A stretch of DNA of 64,000 nucleotides from Sphingomonas yantingensis (GCF_014199325.1 NZ_JACIJJ010000005.1:80902-144901); one strand, 5' to 3'. Counted from the first letter of the stretch, positions 9,608 through 18,360 are shown. Notes: generated by a model not told the origin, from the sequence alone. Translations and numbers: made by a program.

Positions 9608-10693
9608 ATGTCCGGTTACGTCGCCTATTCCCCCGCCCTCGAGACGATCGGCGAGGACGAGCACGAGACGGTTGAGGGGCTGAAGGAGCAGTTCGGCCAC
9701 ATCCTCGATACGACGCTGGCTGACTATGGCCGCGGCGTGCGGTCGGTTCATGCCAAGGGCCACGCGATCGCGCGCGGGCGGTTCGTCGTGGCGGCAGGCT
9801 TGCCGCCCGAACTGGCGCAGGGGCTGTTCGCCAAGCCCGGCGAGTATGAGGCGGTGTTCCGCATCTCGACCAATCCGGGCGACATTCTCGACGACGCGAT
9901 CTCGGTCCCGCGGGGCATGGCATTGAAGGTGCTGGGCGTCGAGGGCGAGCGGCTGCCGGGCAGCGAGGGGGAGGCGACGCAGGACTTCGTCATGGCCAAC
10001 GCCCCCGCCTTCGCCGCAAAGGACGCGAAGGCGTTCCTCGGCAACCTGAAACTGCTGGCGAAGACCACCGACAAGGCGGAGGGCGCCAAGAAGCTGTTTT
10101 CCGCCGCGCTTCAGGGGATTGAGGCGGGGCTGGAGAAGCTTGGCACCGAAAGCGGGCTTTTGAAGACGCTGGGCGGCGCGCCTCAGGTGCATCCGCTCGG
10201 CGCCACCTATTTCAGCCAGACGCCGTACCGCTTCGGCGATCATGTCGCGAAGTTCCAGCTTCGCCCGGTTTCGCCAGACCTGCTCGCGCTGGTCGGCGAG
10301 CGGATCGACGTGAAGGGGCGGCGCGATGCGATCCGCGAGGATACGGGCGAGGCATTGGCGCGGCACGGCGGCGTCTGGGAATTGCGCGTCCAGCTTTGCA
10401 CCGACGCCGAGGCGATGCCGATCGAGGACGCGACCGTCGTCTGGGACGAGGAAGCGAGCCCCTGGCGCACCGTCGCCCGGCTGGAGATCGACCCGCAGCC
10501 CGGCTGGGGCGAGCGCCACGAGGCGCTGGACGAGGCGCTGTCCTTCCGCCCGTGGCATGGCCTTGCCGCGCACCGCCCGCTCGGCAACATCAACCGGGCG
10601 CGCAACGAAACCTATCGCTTCTCCGCCGACACGCGGCGGCGGGCGAACGGGTGCCCGCTGCACGAGCCGGCGGCGCTCGCCGAGATCGCCTGA
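9608..10693 (+). CDS. catalase-like haem protein
   Basis: The 361-residue protein contains the catalase active-site block RSVHAKGHAIARGRF (distal His) and the C-terminal PLGNINRARNETYRF typical of the divergent short catalase family. The proximal haem ligand region of classical catalases (YxDTxxxR) is not obvious. It may therefore be a peroxidase or peroxygenase-type member rather than a true catalase. The protein is shorter than clade 1-3 catalases (about 480 or more residues). GGAGG six bases before ATG fixes the start. It is a probable oxidative-stress protein with no signal peptide. Confidence 0.85.
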   Translation: MSGYVAYSPALETIGEDEHETVEGLKEQFGHILDTTLADYGRGVRSVHAKGHAIARGRFVVAAGLPPELAQGLFAKPGEYEAVFRISTNPGDILDDAISVPRGMALKVLGVEGERLPGSEGEATQDFVMANAPAFAAKDAKAFLGNLKLLAKTTDKAEGAKKLFSAALQGIEAGLEKLGTESGLLKTLGGAPQVHPLGATYFSQTPYRFGDHVAKFQLRPVSPDLLALVGERIDVKGRRDAIREDTGEALARHGGVWELRVQLCTDAEAMPIEDATVVWDEEASPWRTVARLEIDPQPGWGERHEALDEALSFRPWHGLAAHRPLGNINRARNETYRFSADTRRRANGCPLHEPAALAEIA

Positions 10694-10732
10694 CCGCTTG
10701 CCAACCCGATCCCGCGCGGCCATATGCGGCGC

Positions 10733-10821
10733 GGGAGTCGGGCGGACGCAGCTGTCGCCAACTCGGTCAGGTCCGGAAGGAAGCAGCCGTAACGACCTCG
10801 TTGCGGGTCGTTCCGGCTCCC
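10733..10821 (+). ncRNA. ffs: signal recognition particle RNA, bacterial small type (4.5S)
   Basis: The universally conserved SRP domain IV loop is present: GGTCAGGTCCGGAAGGAAGC followed by AGCCG. The two ends pair: GGGAGTCGG at 10733-10741 with CCGGCTCCC at 10813-10821, with one G-U pair. The length of about 90-100 nt and the single-hairpin form fit bacterial small SRP RNA, which binds Ffh and helps target membrane proteins. The true ends may extend a few bases further on each side. The usual neighbour dnaX is not here. Confidence 0.95.
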
Positions 10822-10832
10822 ACCGCTCCCAT

Positions 10833-11765
10833 TCACTGTTTCCCTTGTGACTCCTCGGTGTAGGCGTGCCCGCCCGCCGGATAGGGATTGATCGCGACCC
10901 GCGTGCCCCATTGCCCCTCCGGCCCGCCGAAGCTGGCGCGGTGCCAGTGGCCCTGCGGCGCCGAGATGATGTCGCCGGCGGCGGCGGTAAAGACCGGCTG
11001 CCCCTCGACCTGAAGCGTGACGTTGCCCTCCATCACGAACCAGAATTCGTCATAGCCGACATGGAAATGACCGAGGTTCGAGGCCGGCGGCGTCGGCGTC
11101 GCGCGGCCGCGGATGTTGTTCACGAACAGGTGCTGGTCGGCGATGAACGCGCCGGGCCGTGCGCCCTTGCCGACAATCTCACCATAATAGTCGAGGAACG
11201 GGCGGTGGCGGTCGTCGAACCCGCCGGGGCCGCCGGTAACGATCCGCTTTTCATACGCCCAGCCCGAAACCTTGGCCGGGGCGGGCGTGTCGGCAGGATA
11301 GAGCGGCATGTCGCTGGCGGCGTTGAGCTGGAAATAGAGCGCGGGCGTGTCGCCTACGCTTTCGAGCGTGAACGAGACGCGAAAGGGCACGTCGATCTCG
11401 AACCCCTTGCGCGCGGTGAAGGCTCCCTGCCCCGCCATCGTCACGCGCAGCTCGCCCTCCCACACGATGATCGCGGTGCGGTTGTCGGAATAGGCCAGCG
11501 TCGTCGTCCGCCCGCCGGGGGCGAGCTGATGCCAGTCGGCGACCAGGTCCTTGTTGCGGATGACGGCCTGCGTCCAGTTCGGCTTGCCTCGGTGGAGCGC
11601 CTTGACGTCGGCCAGCTTCCACCATGGGCGATTGGGCGCGCGCCACGGGGTCGCGGGCGTCTTCTTCGGCGTCCAGGCGGCGAGCGGCGGGGGCGGGGCG
11701 GGGCGTTGCTGCGCGGGGGCGGCGACGGCGATCGCCGTCAGGGCGGCGGCGGCTGCGAGCTTCAT
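10833..11765 (-). CDS. exported cupin-domain protein
   Basis: The 310-residue protein has a Sec signal peptide (MKLAAAAALTAIAVAAPAQQ). A clear C-terminal cupin barrel carries both motifs: LGHFHVGYDEFWFVMEGN (two His and Glu metal ligands) and APQGHWHRASFGG. The first half (around AIIVWEGELRVTMAG) looks like a second, degenerate cupin, so this is a bicupin. ATG 11765 is preferred over ATG 11771 because AGGGGA then sits six bases upstream. It lies 14 bases after the MFS gene stop, in the same transcript. Periplasmic metal-cupin chemistry is likely; the substrate is unknown. Confidence 0.85.
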   Translation of the reverse strand: MKLAAAAALTAIAVAAPAQQRPAPPPPLAAWTPKKTPATPWRAPNRPWWKLADVKALHRGKPNWTQAVIRNKDLVADWHQLAPGGRTTTLAYSDNRTAIIVWEGELRVTMAGQGAFTARKGFEIDVPFRVSFTLESVGDTPALYFQLNAASDMPLYPADTPAPAKVSGWAYEKRIVTGGPGGFDDRHRPFLDYYGEIVGKGARPGAFIADQHLFVNNIRGRATPTPPASNLGHFHVGYDEFWFVMEGNVTLQVEGQPVFTAAAGDIISAPQGHWHRASFGGPEGQWGTRVAINPYPAGGHAYTEESQGKQ

Positions 11766-11779
11766 CGTCATTCCCCTGT

Positions 11780-13099
11780 TCAGACCGCGACCGGCACGGG
11801 TTCGATGCCGAGATCGTCGCTCGGCGCGGGCTCGATCAGCCGGTTCGGATCGACCACGGCCCAGGCGAGCGTTCCGGCGAGCACGATCACCGCTCCCGTC
11901 CCGAACGCAGCGACCCAGCCATATTGCGCGGCGATCCACGGCGTCAGCGAAGAGGTAATTGCCCCGCCGACCTGACACCCGACGTTCATCAGGCCCGAGA
12001 CAACCCCCGTGTGCCGCCCGGCGATGTCCGCCGTCACCGACCAGAAGCTGCTCTGCGAGACGTAGATCGCCCCGCCGCCGAGCGCGAGGACCGCGACCGC
12101 CAGCGGGGCGCTGTCCACCCGGCTGCCGATCAACAGGAATATGCCCGTCAGCACGAACGCGACCATCGCCAGCCCCGATCGCCCGGCATAGAGCCCGCGC
12201 CGCTTCGAGATCGCATCGTTCAGCACCCCGCCGCCGAGGCACCCGACCGTCATCGCAAGGAACGGCGCCATGCCGTAGAGCGCGCTCGCCTTCAGATCGA
12301 GGCCCCGCGCCTCCGCCAGATAGATGAAGAACCAGGAGAAGAAGATCCAGATGACGTAGCCGAACGCGAAATAGCTGAGGAACAGGCCCCAGACGTTGCG
12401 GCTGGACAGGATCGCGCGCCACGGGATCGCGACATGCGCGGCGGGTGAGGCGGGGGGCAGGCCGCCCTCGATATGCGCCAGTTCGGCGAGCGAGACCCGG
12501 CCATGCTCCTGCGGCCGGTCGCGCGCGACGGCGTACCAGATGACCGCCACGACGATGCCGATCGCCGCGCAGACGTAGAAGGACGCGCGCCAGCCGCCCA
12601 TGACGATGATTGCGGTGATGAGCGGCGGGGTCAGGCCGGACCCCGCGCCGACGCCCGCGAAGATCAGCCCGTTGGCCTTGCCACGCTCGCTCGCGGGGAC
12701 CCAGCGCGAGACGAACTGGTTGGCGGACGGATAGACCGCCGCCTCGCCGATGCCGAGCGCGAAGCGGACGATCGCCAGCATCAGGATCGCATGGGCAGCA
12801 TCCGGCGGCACCAACGCCGTGGCGATACTGAATAGCCCCCACCAGACCAATGCCCAGGTGAGTAGCAGCCGCGGACCGTAGCGCGCCGCGAGCCAGCCCG
12901 CCGGCACCTGAAACGCGGCATAGCCGATCAGGAACGCGCTGAAGACCCAGCCGAGCTGGATCTGATCGATCCCGTATTCCTGCCGCATCTGAACGCCGGC
13001 GACCGAGATATTGGTGCGGTCGAGAAACGCGATCGCGCTGATGACGAACAGCAGGAAGACGAGTCCCACCCGCACGCGCGTCCGCCGCTCTGTCGGCAT
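11780..13099 (-). CDS. MFS transporter, anion:cation symporter (ACS) type
   Basis: About 12 hydrophobic segments span 439 residues. The N-terminal sequence ISAIAFLDRTNISVAG and the loop GWLAARYGPRLLL (MFS motif A) resemble the ACS family, which imports organic anions such as hexonates, phthalate and tartrate. A GGGAGAGG site precedes ATG 13099. It is divergent from the exported cupin at 13201, with a GntR-type palindrome between them, and it is followed by the bicupin gene. The likely role is uptake of the compound processed by the island. Confidence 0.9.
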   Translation of the reverse strand: MPTERRTRVRVGLVFLLFVISAIAFLDRTNISVAGVQMRQEYGIDQIQLGWVFSAFLIGYAAFQVPAGWLAARYGPRLLLTWALVWWGLFSIATALVPPDAAHAILMLAIVRFALGIGEAAVYPSANQFVSRWVPASERGKANGLIFAGVGAGSGLTPPLITAIIVMGGWRASFYVCAAIGIVVAVIWYAVARDRPQEHGRVSLAELAHIEGGLPPASPAAHVAIPWRAILSSRNVWGLFLSYFAFGYVIWIFFSWFFIYLAEARGLDLKASALYGMAPFLAMTVGCLGGGVLNDAISKRRGLYAGRSGLAMVAFVLTGIFLLIGSRVDSAPLAVAVLALGGGAIYVSQSSFWSVTADIAGRHTGVVSGLMNVGCQVGGAITSSLTPWIAAQYGWVAAFGTGAVIVLAGTLAWAVVDPNRLIEPAPSDDLGIEPVPVAV

Positions 13100-13126
13100 C
13101 ACCCTCTCCCTTGCTGACCGCAAAAT

Positions 13127-13138
13127 ATCCTATATGAT
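13127..13138. promoter_or_regulatory. candidate GntR operator (ATCCTATATGAT)
   Basis: This imperfect palindrome (ATCCTA/TATGAT, one mismatch between halves) lies in the 101-base divergent region between the MFS gene and the exported cupin. It matches the perfect ATCCTATAGGAT before the amidohydrolase operon at 10 of 12 positions. The same half-site occurs upstream of the gntR-type gene itself. Binding is inferred, not shown. Confidence 0.55.
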
Positions 13139-13200
13139 TCTGGTGTAGAGCGGTTATATTCTTGCGTAAAGGCCTGAAGGGTCGATCGAGGGGAGGCGCG

Positions 13201-14070
13201 ATGATGCGCACGGCATTGGCGACGGTGATGATGCTGACGTTGCCCGCCTCGGCACAGACGCTTGATGCGCGGATCGGGCGGCACGATCCGGGCAAGCTGC
13301 GTGACCTCAGCGCGGTGCATGGCGGGGCGGGGACGATGCGCTTTGCGGGCCTGCTGGGACCCGACGCGCTGTCGACCAACCTGATCTTCGTCCACCGCGG
13401 CGTGATCGCGCCAAAGAGCAGCATCGGCCAGCATTTTCACAACCAGTGCGAGGAGATGTTCGTCATCCTCGATGGCGAGGCGCAGTTTACGGTCGATGGG
13501 CGTACCTCGACGATCAAAGGGCCGGCGGCGGTGCCGGATCAGATGGGTCATTCGCACGCGATCTACAATCCGACCGACAAGCCGCTGCAATGGCTGAATA
13601 TCAATGTCGGCATCACCAAGGCCTATGACAATTTCGATCTTGGCGACACGCGTGAGGGGGCGGCGCTCGACCGGGTGCCGCAATTCATCTCGATGCGGTT
13701 CGACCGCGCGCTGCTGAAGCCGCTCGCAGGCGGCACCGGCGCGTCGTGGCGCCGTGCGCTGGGGCCGGAGATCTTTGCGACGACGTGGAGCTATGTCGAT
13801 CACTTGCTGCTCGCGCCGGGCGGCCGCGTGCCGTCGGCTGCGAAGGCCGGCATGAGCGAGATGCTCTACGTCATCGGCGGGGCAGGCGAGGTGGAAGTGG
13901 CCGGCGAGCGTGCGGCGATCCGGGCGGGCGATGCCATCCCTGTCGAGGTGGGACGCGCGCGCGCAATCCGCCAGACGGGTGCGGTCCCACTCGAACTCAT
14001 GATCGTCGGCGTGGCCAGGGATCAGGCCGCCAAGGCTGCCTTCGCCGCCGCCGCCCGCCCAGCGCGCTGA
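13201..14070 (+). CDS. exported bicupin protein
   Basis: The 289-residue protein has a signal peptide (MMRTALATVMMLTLPASAQT). Cupin 1 shows both motifs: SIGQHFHNQCEEMFVILDG (His, His, Glu) and VPDQMGHSHAIYN (His). Cupin 2 around LLLAPGGRVPSAAKAGMSEMLYVIGG has lost the His ligands. Bicupins with one live site include dioxygenases, isomerases and seed-storage-like folds. GGGGAGG just upstream supports ATG 13201 or 13204. It begins the plus-strand transcript of cupin, Tat protein and lactonase. Confidence 0.86.
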   Translation: MMRTALATVMMLTLPASAQTLDARIGRHDPGKLRDLSAVHGGAGTMRFAGLLGPDALSTNLIFVHRGVIAPKSSIGQHFHNQCEEMFVILDGEAQFTVDGRTSTIKGPAAVPDQMGHSHAIYNPTDKPLQWLNINVGITKAYDNFDLGDTREGAALDRVPQFISMRFDRALLKPLAGGTGASWRRALGPEIFATTWSYVDHLLLAPGGRVPSAAKAGMSEMLYVIGGAGEVEVAGERAAIRAGDAIPVEVGRARAIRQTGAVPLELMIVGVARDQAAKAAFAAAARPAR

Positions 14071-14088
14071 ACCTCAGGGAGAGTGAAA

Positions 14089-14505
14089 ATGAAGCGACGT
14101 AAACTGCTGCAATTGCTGGGTCTCGCCGGTGTCGCGAGTGCAGTCCCTGCCGCCGCGTTGCCACAGGCGCGCGGACGCAAGCCGATCGTCCTCTATTGCG
14201 ACCTCGCCATCGACCCGGCGCGCGAGGCCGAGATGCTCGACCATTTCCACAAGCGCTTCCGCCCCGCGGCGGAAAGCTTTCGCGGGCGCGGGTTCCTCGA
14301 CCTCAAGATGCTGAAGATCCGCTCGGTGATCCAGGGACAGCCGGCCCCCGCGAACGGCATCAACTATCGCTTCCAGTTAACCTATGAGAGCGAGGAACAG
14401 CGGCAGGTGTGGGTGAAGTCCGATCTGCACCAGCGCGTCTGGCCGCTGATCGAGAATACGGTCACGAACAAGGACTATCTCGTCCTGCTGACCGACGCGG
14501 TTTGA
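14089..14505 (+). CDS. Tat-exported small protein, possible ABM-fold (dimeric alpha/beta barrel)
   Basis: The 138-residue protein starts with a twin-arginine-like signal (MKRRKLLQLLGLAGVASAVPAAALP). The mature part, PIVLYCDLAIDPAREAEMLDHF and later SDLHQRVWPLIENTV, has the size and beta-alpha pattern of antibiotic-biosynthesis-monooxygenase-like ferredoxin-fold proteins. ATG 14089 has GGGAG seven bases upstream; the in-frame GTG at 14083 is less likely. It lies between the cupin and the lactonase (18 and 11 bases apart). Tat export suggests it folds, perhaps with a cofactor, before transport. Confidence 0.7.
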   Translation: MKRRKLLQLLGLAGVASAVPAAALPQARGRKPIVLYCDLAIDPAREAEMLDHFHKRFRPAAESFRGRGFLDLKMLKIRSVIQGQPAPANGINYRFQLTYESEEQRQVWVKSDLHQRVWPLIENTVTNKDYLVLLTDAV

Positions 14506-14516
14506 GGAGCCTGCCC

Positions 14517-15497
14517 ATGCGTTTCGCCCTATCGCTTGCCGCTGCTGTCGTTTGCGCCCCGCCGGTCCTCGCCCAGGAGGCGCCGCGGATCGAACGCGCC
14601 GATGCAGCGCTCGACGCGCTGATCGCGCCCGATGCGAAGGTCGAGCGGGTCGCCACCGGCTTCACCTTCGTCGAGGGGCCGTTGTGGCATCAAGGCAAGC
14701 TCTGGTTCTCCGACGTCAACGGCGACAAGCTGCGGACGGTGACGCGCGACGGCAAGGTGGTCGAGGTGCTCGCCAATTCGGGCGGCCTTCCCAATCCGCC
14801 CGCGGGCAAGAGCATCGGCTCCAACGGCCTCGTCCCCGCCGCGGACGGGCGCGTGCTAATGGCACAGATGGGCGCACGCCGAATCGTCAAGGTGGACGCC
14901 GCGGGCAAGATCGAACCGTTCCTCGACCGGCTGGACGGCAAACGGCTGAACAGCCCCAACGACATGGTCTATGCCCCGGACGGGTCGCTGTGGATCACCG
15001 ATCCGCCTTTCGGCCTGTTCAACGGGATGGACAAGGACCCGGCCAAGGAACTGCCGTTCAACCCGGTGCTGCGCTATGCGAACGGCCGGCTGACCGCGCC
15101 GATCACCGACCTGGTCCTGCCCAACGGGATCGGCCTGTCGCCTAGGGGCGACACGCTCTACATCGCCGATTTCGGGCAGGCGACGATCTTTGCCTACAAC
15201 ATCGCGGCGGGCGGCAAGCTGGGCACGCGGCGGACGGTGTTCACCTTTCCCAAGGAACCGGGCGGCGGGGCGGACGGGCTGAAGGTCGACAAGCGCGGCA
15301 ATCTCTGGGCGACGGGGCCGGGGGGCATCTGGATCATGACGCCCGCGGGCAAGCAGCTCGGCCGCATCCGCCTGCCCGAAGTCGCCGCGAACATCGCGTT
15401 CGGCGAGGGTGGGAACGCGGCGTGGATCACCGCGTCGACGAGTGTGTACCGGGTGCCGATCAAGGGCGTGGGAATAATGCCGCGGTTCGCGAAATAG
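14517..15497 (+). CDS. exported SMP-30/gluconolactonase family protein
   Basis: The 326-residue protein has a signal peptide (MRFALSLAAAVVCAPPVLAQ) and a six-bladed SMP-30 propeller. Metal-site residues are visible: FVEGPLWH (Glu), LNSPNDMVYAPDGSLWITDPP (Asn, Asp) and PNGIGLSPRGDTLYIAD (Asn, Asp). The family hydrolyses sugar and other lactones with a divalent metal. GAGGAG seven bases upstream fixes ATG 14517. As the last gene of the cupin transcript, and close to two dehydrogenase systems, it probably opens a lactone made by periplasmic oxidation. Confidence 0.88.
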   Translation: MRFALSLAAAVVCAPPVLAQEAPRIERADAALDALIAPDAKVERVATGFTFVEGPLWHQGKLWFSDVNGDKLRTVTRDGKVVEVLANSGGLPNPPAGKSIGSNGLVPAADGRVLMAQMGARRIVKVDAAGKIEPFLDRLDGKRLNSPNDMVYAPDGSLWITDPPFGLFNGMDKDPAKELPFNPVLRYANGRLTAPITDLVLPNGIGLSPRGDTLYIADFGQATIFAYNIAAGGKLGTRRTVFTFPKEPGGGADGLKVDKRGNLWATGPGGIWIMTPAGKQLGRIRLPEVAANIAFGEGGNAAWITASTSVYRVPIKGVGIMPRFAK

Positions 15498-15500
15498 CGT

Positions 15501-16025
15501 TCAATCCACGCGTGTCAGGTTCGCCTTGAAGTGCGCCTGGCGCGCGGCATAGCCGGCCGCCGAGACCTTGAGCGCGGCGAGCGCCTCTGGCGGCAGTTCG
15601 CGCACGACGCGGGCGGGCGAGCCGACGATCAGGCTGCCGGGCGGAAAGTTCTTGCCCTCGGTCACCAGCGCGCCCGCGCCGACCAGGCAATCGTCGCCGA
15701 TCACCGCATTGTTGAGCACCGTCGCGCCCATGCCGATCAGCACGCGGTCGCCGACCGTGCACCCGTGCAGGATCGCGTGGTGGCCGATCGTGCAGTCCGC
15801 GCCGACCGTCAGCGGTACGCCGGGGTCGGAATGCAGCATCGCCCCTTCCTGCACATTGGTCCGGTCGCCGAGCACGATGGGCGTGTTGTCGGCGCGGATG
15901 ACGGCGCCGAACCAGATGCCGACCTCACGACCCAATTGAACATCGCCGATCAGGTCGGCGGAGGGGGCGACCCAGCTGTCGTCCGGCACCTGCGGCGCAT
16001 GGCCGTCGATCGCGTAGCGCGGCAT
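15501..16025 (-). CDS. gamma-carbonic anhydrase-like hexapeptide-repeat protein
   Basis: The 174-residue left-handed beta-helix protein resembles YrdA/PaaY. Hexapeptide repeats run from VAPSADLIGDVQLG to DDCLVGAGALV. The three zinc-binding His of the family are visible in EGAMLHSDP and TIGHHAILHG. YrdA/PaaY-type proteins act as carbonic anhydrases or acyl-CoA thioesterases. It is joined to the upstream cytochrome c gene by a one-base overlap (TGATG). Given the CoA-transferase nearby, a thioesterase-like role is possible but unproven. Confidence 0.88.
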   Translation of the reverse strand: MPRYAIDGHAPQVPDDSWVAPSADLIGDVQLGREVGIWFGAVIRADNTPIVLGDRTNVQEGAMLHSDPGVPLTVGADCTIGHHAILHGCTVGDRVLIGMGATVLNNAVIGDDCLVGAGALVTEGKNFPPGSLIVGSPARVVRELPPEALAALKVSAAGYAARQAHFKANLTRVD

Positions 16026-16339
16026 CAGTGCTGCGCGGGTGCGGGCGAGGCGGGCGCCGAACCGTCCGGCCCGGCGAGGTTGGCGGCGAGATAGTCGGTC
16101 AGCACCTTCTGCTCCTCGGGCTCCAGTTCCGCGCCGCGGTCGATCATCGACTGCACCGTCGCGGCCCAGGCGGCGGGGGTCTTTCGAACGCCCGTCACCT
16201 GTGCCGTCGAATGGCAGAAGCCGCAACGCCCCTTGATGAGGTCGAGGCCGGGGCCGGGCGGCGGGGCGGCCTGTTGCCCCGCCACGGCGGTGCCGATGCC
16301 GGCAGCGGCGATCAGGAGGGCGACGGCTAGGTTACGCAT
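16025..16339 (-). CDS. small exported c-type cytochrome
   Basis: The 104-residue protein has a signal peptide (MRNLAVALLIAAAGIGTAVAG) and one haem-c site, CGFCH. The rest of the domain (TPAAWAATVQSMIDRGAEL, EQKVLTDYLAANL) resembles the small cytochromes that serve quinoprotein dehydrogenases. It follows the PQQ dehydrogenase gene by 12 bases, so it is the likely electron acceptor of that enzyme in the periplasm. Confidence 0.88.
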   Translation of the reverse strand: MRNLAVALLIAAAGIGTAVAGQQAAPPPGPGLDLIKGRCGFCHSTAQVTGVRKTPAAWAATVQSMIDRGAELEPEEQKVLTDYLAANLAGPDGSAPASPAPAQH

Positions 16340-16351
16340 GGGACACCTCGT

Positions 16352-18259
16352 TCAGGGAAGCGCGTAGACGACGACCTCGTCGGCGGTCGCGGGCTGGAAG
16401 GCGAAGCCGCCGGTCGCGACGACGCCGAGCGCCTGTCGCCCGCCGGGCAGGGCAAAGGTCATCGGCGTGCCGTAGTTCGAGGCTGGCAGGCGGTCCTTCC
16501 ATAGGAGCCTGCCGGTCCTCGTTTCGAACGCGCGGATCATCGAATCGCGGGTGGCGCCGATGAAGGTGAGGCCGCTCGCCGTGGTGATCGGCCCGCCCGC
16601 GCTGATCCCGCCCGCGTCCTTGAGCGCGGGGTCCTCGTTATCGCCGAGGACGCTGCGCCAGGCGACGTCGCCGGTGTTGACGTTCACCGCGACCAGTTCA
16701 CCCCAGGGCGGCTTGCTGCACGGATTGCCCGTCTCGGGATCGAGGAAATAGGCATAGCCCGATTTCAGGCCCCAGGTGCCGTCCTCCTGTTTCGCCATCT
16801 GCTGCGGGCTGGCGAGATTGTTGATGTTGACGACATATAGCCCGCTGGCCGGATCGAAGGCGCCGCTACCCCAGTCGATCCCGCCGAAGCTGCCGGGGAA
16901 GAACGCGACCGCGGATTCGGCCCGCAGCGGCTGGAACATCTTCGAGGGCGCGACCTTCATGTCCGCGACAATCTTGTCGCAGGTGGCGCGAAGCGCGGGC
17001 GGGCCGGCGACCATCTCGTCCATGCGGAACGACAGGCGGCTCAATGGCGCGGGCTTGGCGGGCATCGGCTGCGTCGGCCAGGGGTGCTCGCCGGTGTCGT
17101 TGTCGGTCGGCACCGGCACCTCGCGCACGTCGTAGAGCGGCTTGCCCGTCACGCGGTCGAGGATGAACATGATCGCCATCTTGTTCATGACGGCGATGGC
17201 GGGGATCGTCTTGCCCCCGCGCTTCACGTCGATCAGTGTCGCGGCGGGCAGGTCGACGTCCCAGATGTCGTGATGGACTGTCTGGAAGTGCCAGAGATAC
17301 TTGCCCGTCGCCGCCTCCACCGCGACGATCGAGTTGCCGTAGAGGTTCTGGCCCTTGCGGTCGCCGCCCCAGCGGTCGAACGTCGGCGTGCCGATGGGGA
17401 GGTAGGCGATGCCGCGCTTGTCGTCGACGAGCGTGAAGGTCCAGATGTTGGCCCCCGACCGCTCCTTCCAGCTCTCCCCCTCCCACGTGCCGAAATTGGC
17501 CTCGCCGGGGCGGGGGATGGTGTGGAAGGTCCAGACGAGCTTGCCCGTCTGCGCGTCCCAGGCGCGCACGTCGCCCGACGCGCCCTTGACCGGCATCTCC
17601 TGAACGCGGCTGCCGGTGATGATGAGGTTCCGGTAGATTGCCGGCGGGCTGCTCATGCCGAGCGGCGCGCGGGTGCCGTTCATCACCTCCGGCGTCTTCA
17701 TGTCGACGATGCCGTCGGTGCCGAAGCCGCTCGCCGGTTTTCCGGTCGCGGCGTCGAGCGCATAGAGCTTGCCCGTGCGCGTGCCGAAGACGATGCGCGC
17801 GGGCGTTTTCCCCTCGCCCGGCCAATAGGCGACGCCGCGGGTCGAGGCCTGGTCGTTGCCGGGAAAGGCGAACACCCATTTCTCGCGCCCCGTTGCCGCA
17901 TCGAGCGCAACGACGCGGCGATAGGGGGTGGAGAGGTACATGGTGCCGCCGATGACGAGCGGCGTCGCCTCCGACGCGGAGAAGCCGGTCCTGAACTTCG
18001 CCGGCACGCCGTCGGGCAGCGGCGCGGTGTCTGCGGCGGCGCCGGCGGGGCGCATATGGTAGGACCATAAGCGCGTCAGGCTGGCGACGTTGGCGGGGGT
18101 GATCTGGCGAAGCGGCGAGTGGCGCGCATGGCTTTCGTCGCGGCCATAGCTGGCCCAGTCCCCCTGGCCTTGCGCGGCGAGGGGCGTTGCGGGCAAGGTG
18201 CAGGCGGCGATCGCGCCGGACAGCAACAGGGGGAAGGGTCGCGCGGTGCGGATCGTCAA
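16352..18259 (-). CDS. periplasmic PQQ-dependent dehydrogenase (quinoprotein)
   Basis: The protein of about 635 residues is an eight-bladed quinoprotein. It opens GDWASYGRDESHARHSPLRQITPANV and shows repeated beta-propeller signatures (DAATGREKWVF, DAATGKPASG, DAQTGKLVWTF, ETRTGRLLWK). It lacks the membrane helices of glucose dehydrogenase and any fused haem domain, so it needs the separate cytochrome encoded next. I chose TTG 18259 because GGAGAG lies five bases upstream and the result has a normal signal peptide (FPLLLSGAIAACTLPATPLAAQ). Starting at 18319 would run into the promoter region. The substrate is an alcohol, aldose or similar polyol, unknown here. Confidence 0.9.
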   Translation of the reverse strand: MTIRTARPFPLLLSGAIAACTLPATPLAAQGQGDWASYGRDESHARHSPLRQITPANVASLTRLWSYHMRPAGAAADTAPLPDGVPAKFRTGFSASEATPLVIGGTMYLSTPYRRVVALDAATGREKWVFAFPGNDQASTRGVAYWPGEGKTPARIVFGTRTGKLYALDAATGKPASGFGTDGIVDMKTPEVMNGTRAPLGMSSPPAIYRNLIITGSRVQEMPVKGASGDVRAWDAQTGKLVWTFHTIPRPGEANFGTWEGESWKERSGANIWTFTLVDDKRGIAYLPIGTPTFDRWGGDRKGQNLYGNSIVAVEAATGKYLWHFQTVHHDIWDVDLPAATLIDVKRGGKTIPAIAVMNKMAIMFILDRVTGKPLYDVREVPVPTDNDTGEHPWPTQPMPAKPAPLSRLSFRMDEMVAGPPALRATCDKIVADMKVAPSKMFQPLRAESAVAFFPGSFGGIDWGSGAFDPASGLYVVNINNLASPQQMAKQEDGTWGLKSGYAYFLDPETGNPCSKPPWGELVAVNVNTGDVAWRSVLGDNEDPALKDAGGISAGGPITTASGLTFIGATRDSMIRAFETRTGRLLWKDRLPASNYGTPMTFALPGGRQALGVVATGGFAFQPATADEVVVYALP

Positions 18260-18339
18260 GCCAGCTCTCCTCGTCGTCTGCCCTGACGGAGCCAACCCCG
18301 GCGGCAAATCGCGTTGCACCGCAGATTAGACCGACTATA

Positions 18340-18360
18340 GATCATATACAATATGATCTG
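18340..18360. promoter_or_regulatory. perfect 9-3-9 inverted repeat between divergent operons
   Basis: AGATCATAT-ACA-ATATGATCT is a perfect inverted repeat in the 138-base region between the PQQ dehydrogenase and CoA-transferase genes. Its ATCATA/TATGAT halves resemble the other GntR-type sites of the island but are five bases further apart. It could bind the same regulator in another register, or a different one. Either way it is well placed to control both transcripts. Confidence 0.6.

Noticed and set aside
10833..13424. A single 863-residue frame covering the cupin and the region antisense to or out of frame with the MFS gene
   Set aside because: Only the last 310 residues are protein-like (signal peptide and cupin). 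The upstream part is Arg/Gly/Ala-rich and overlaps the real MFS gene in another frame.
18260..18319. Longer PQQ dehydrogenase starting at 18319
   Set aside because: It has no ribosome site there, spoils the signal peptide and runs toward the palindromic promoter region; TTG 18259 has GGAGAG in place.
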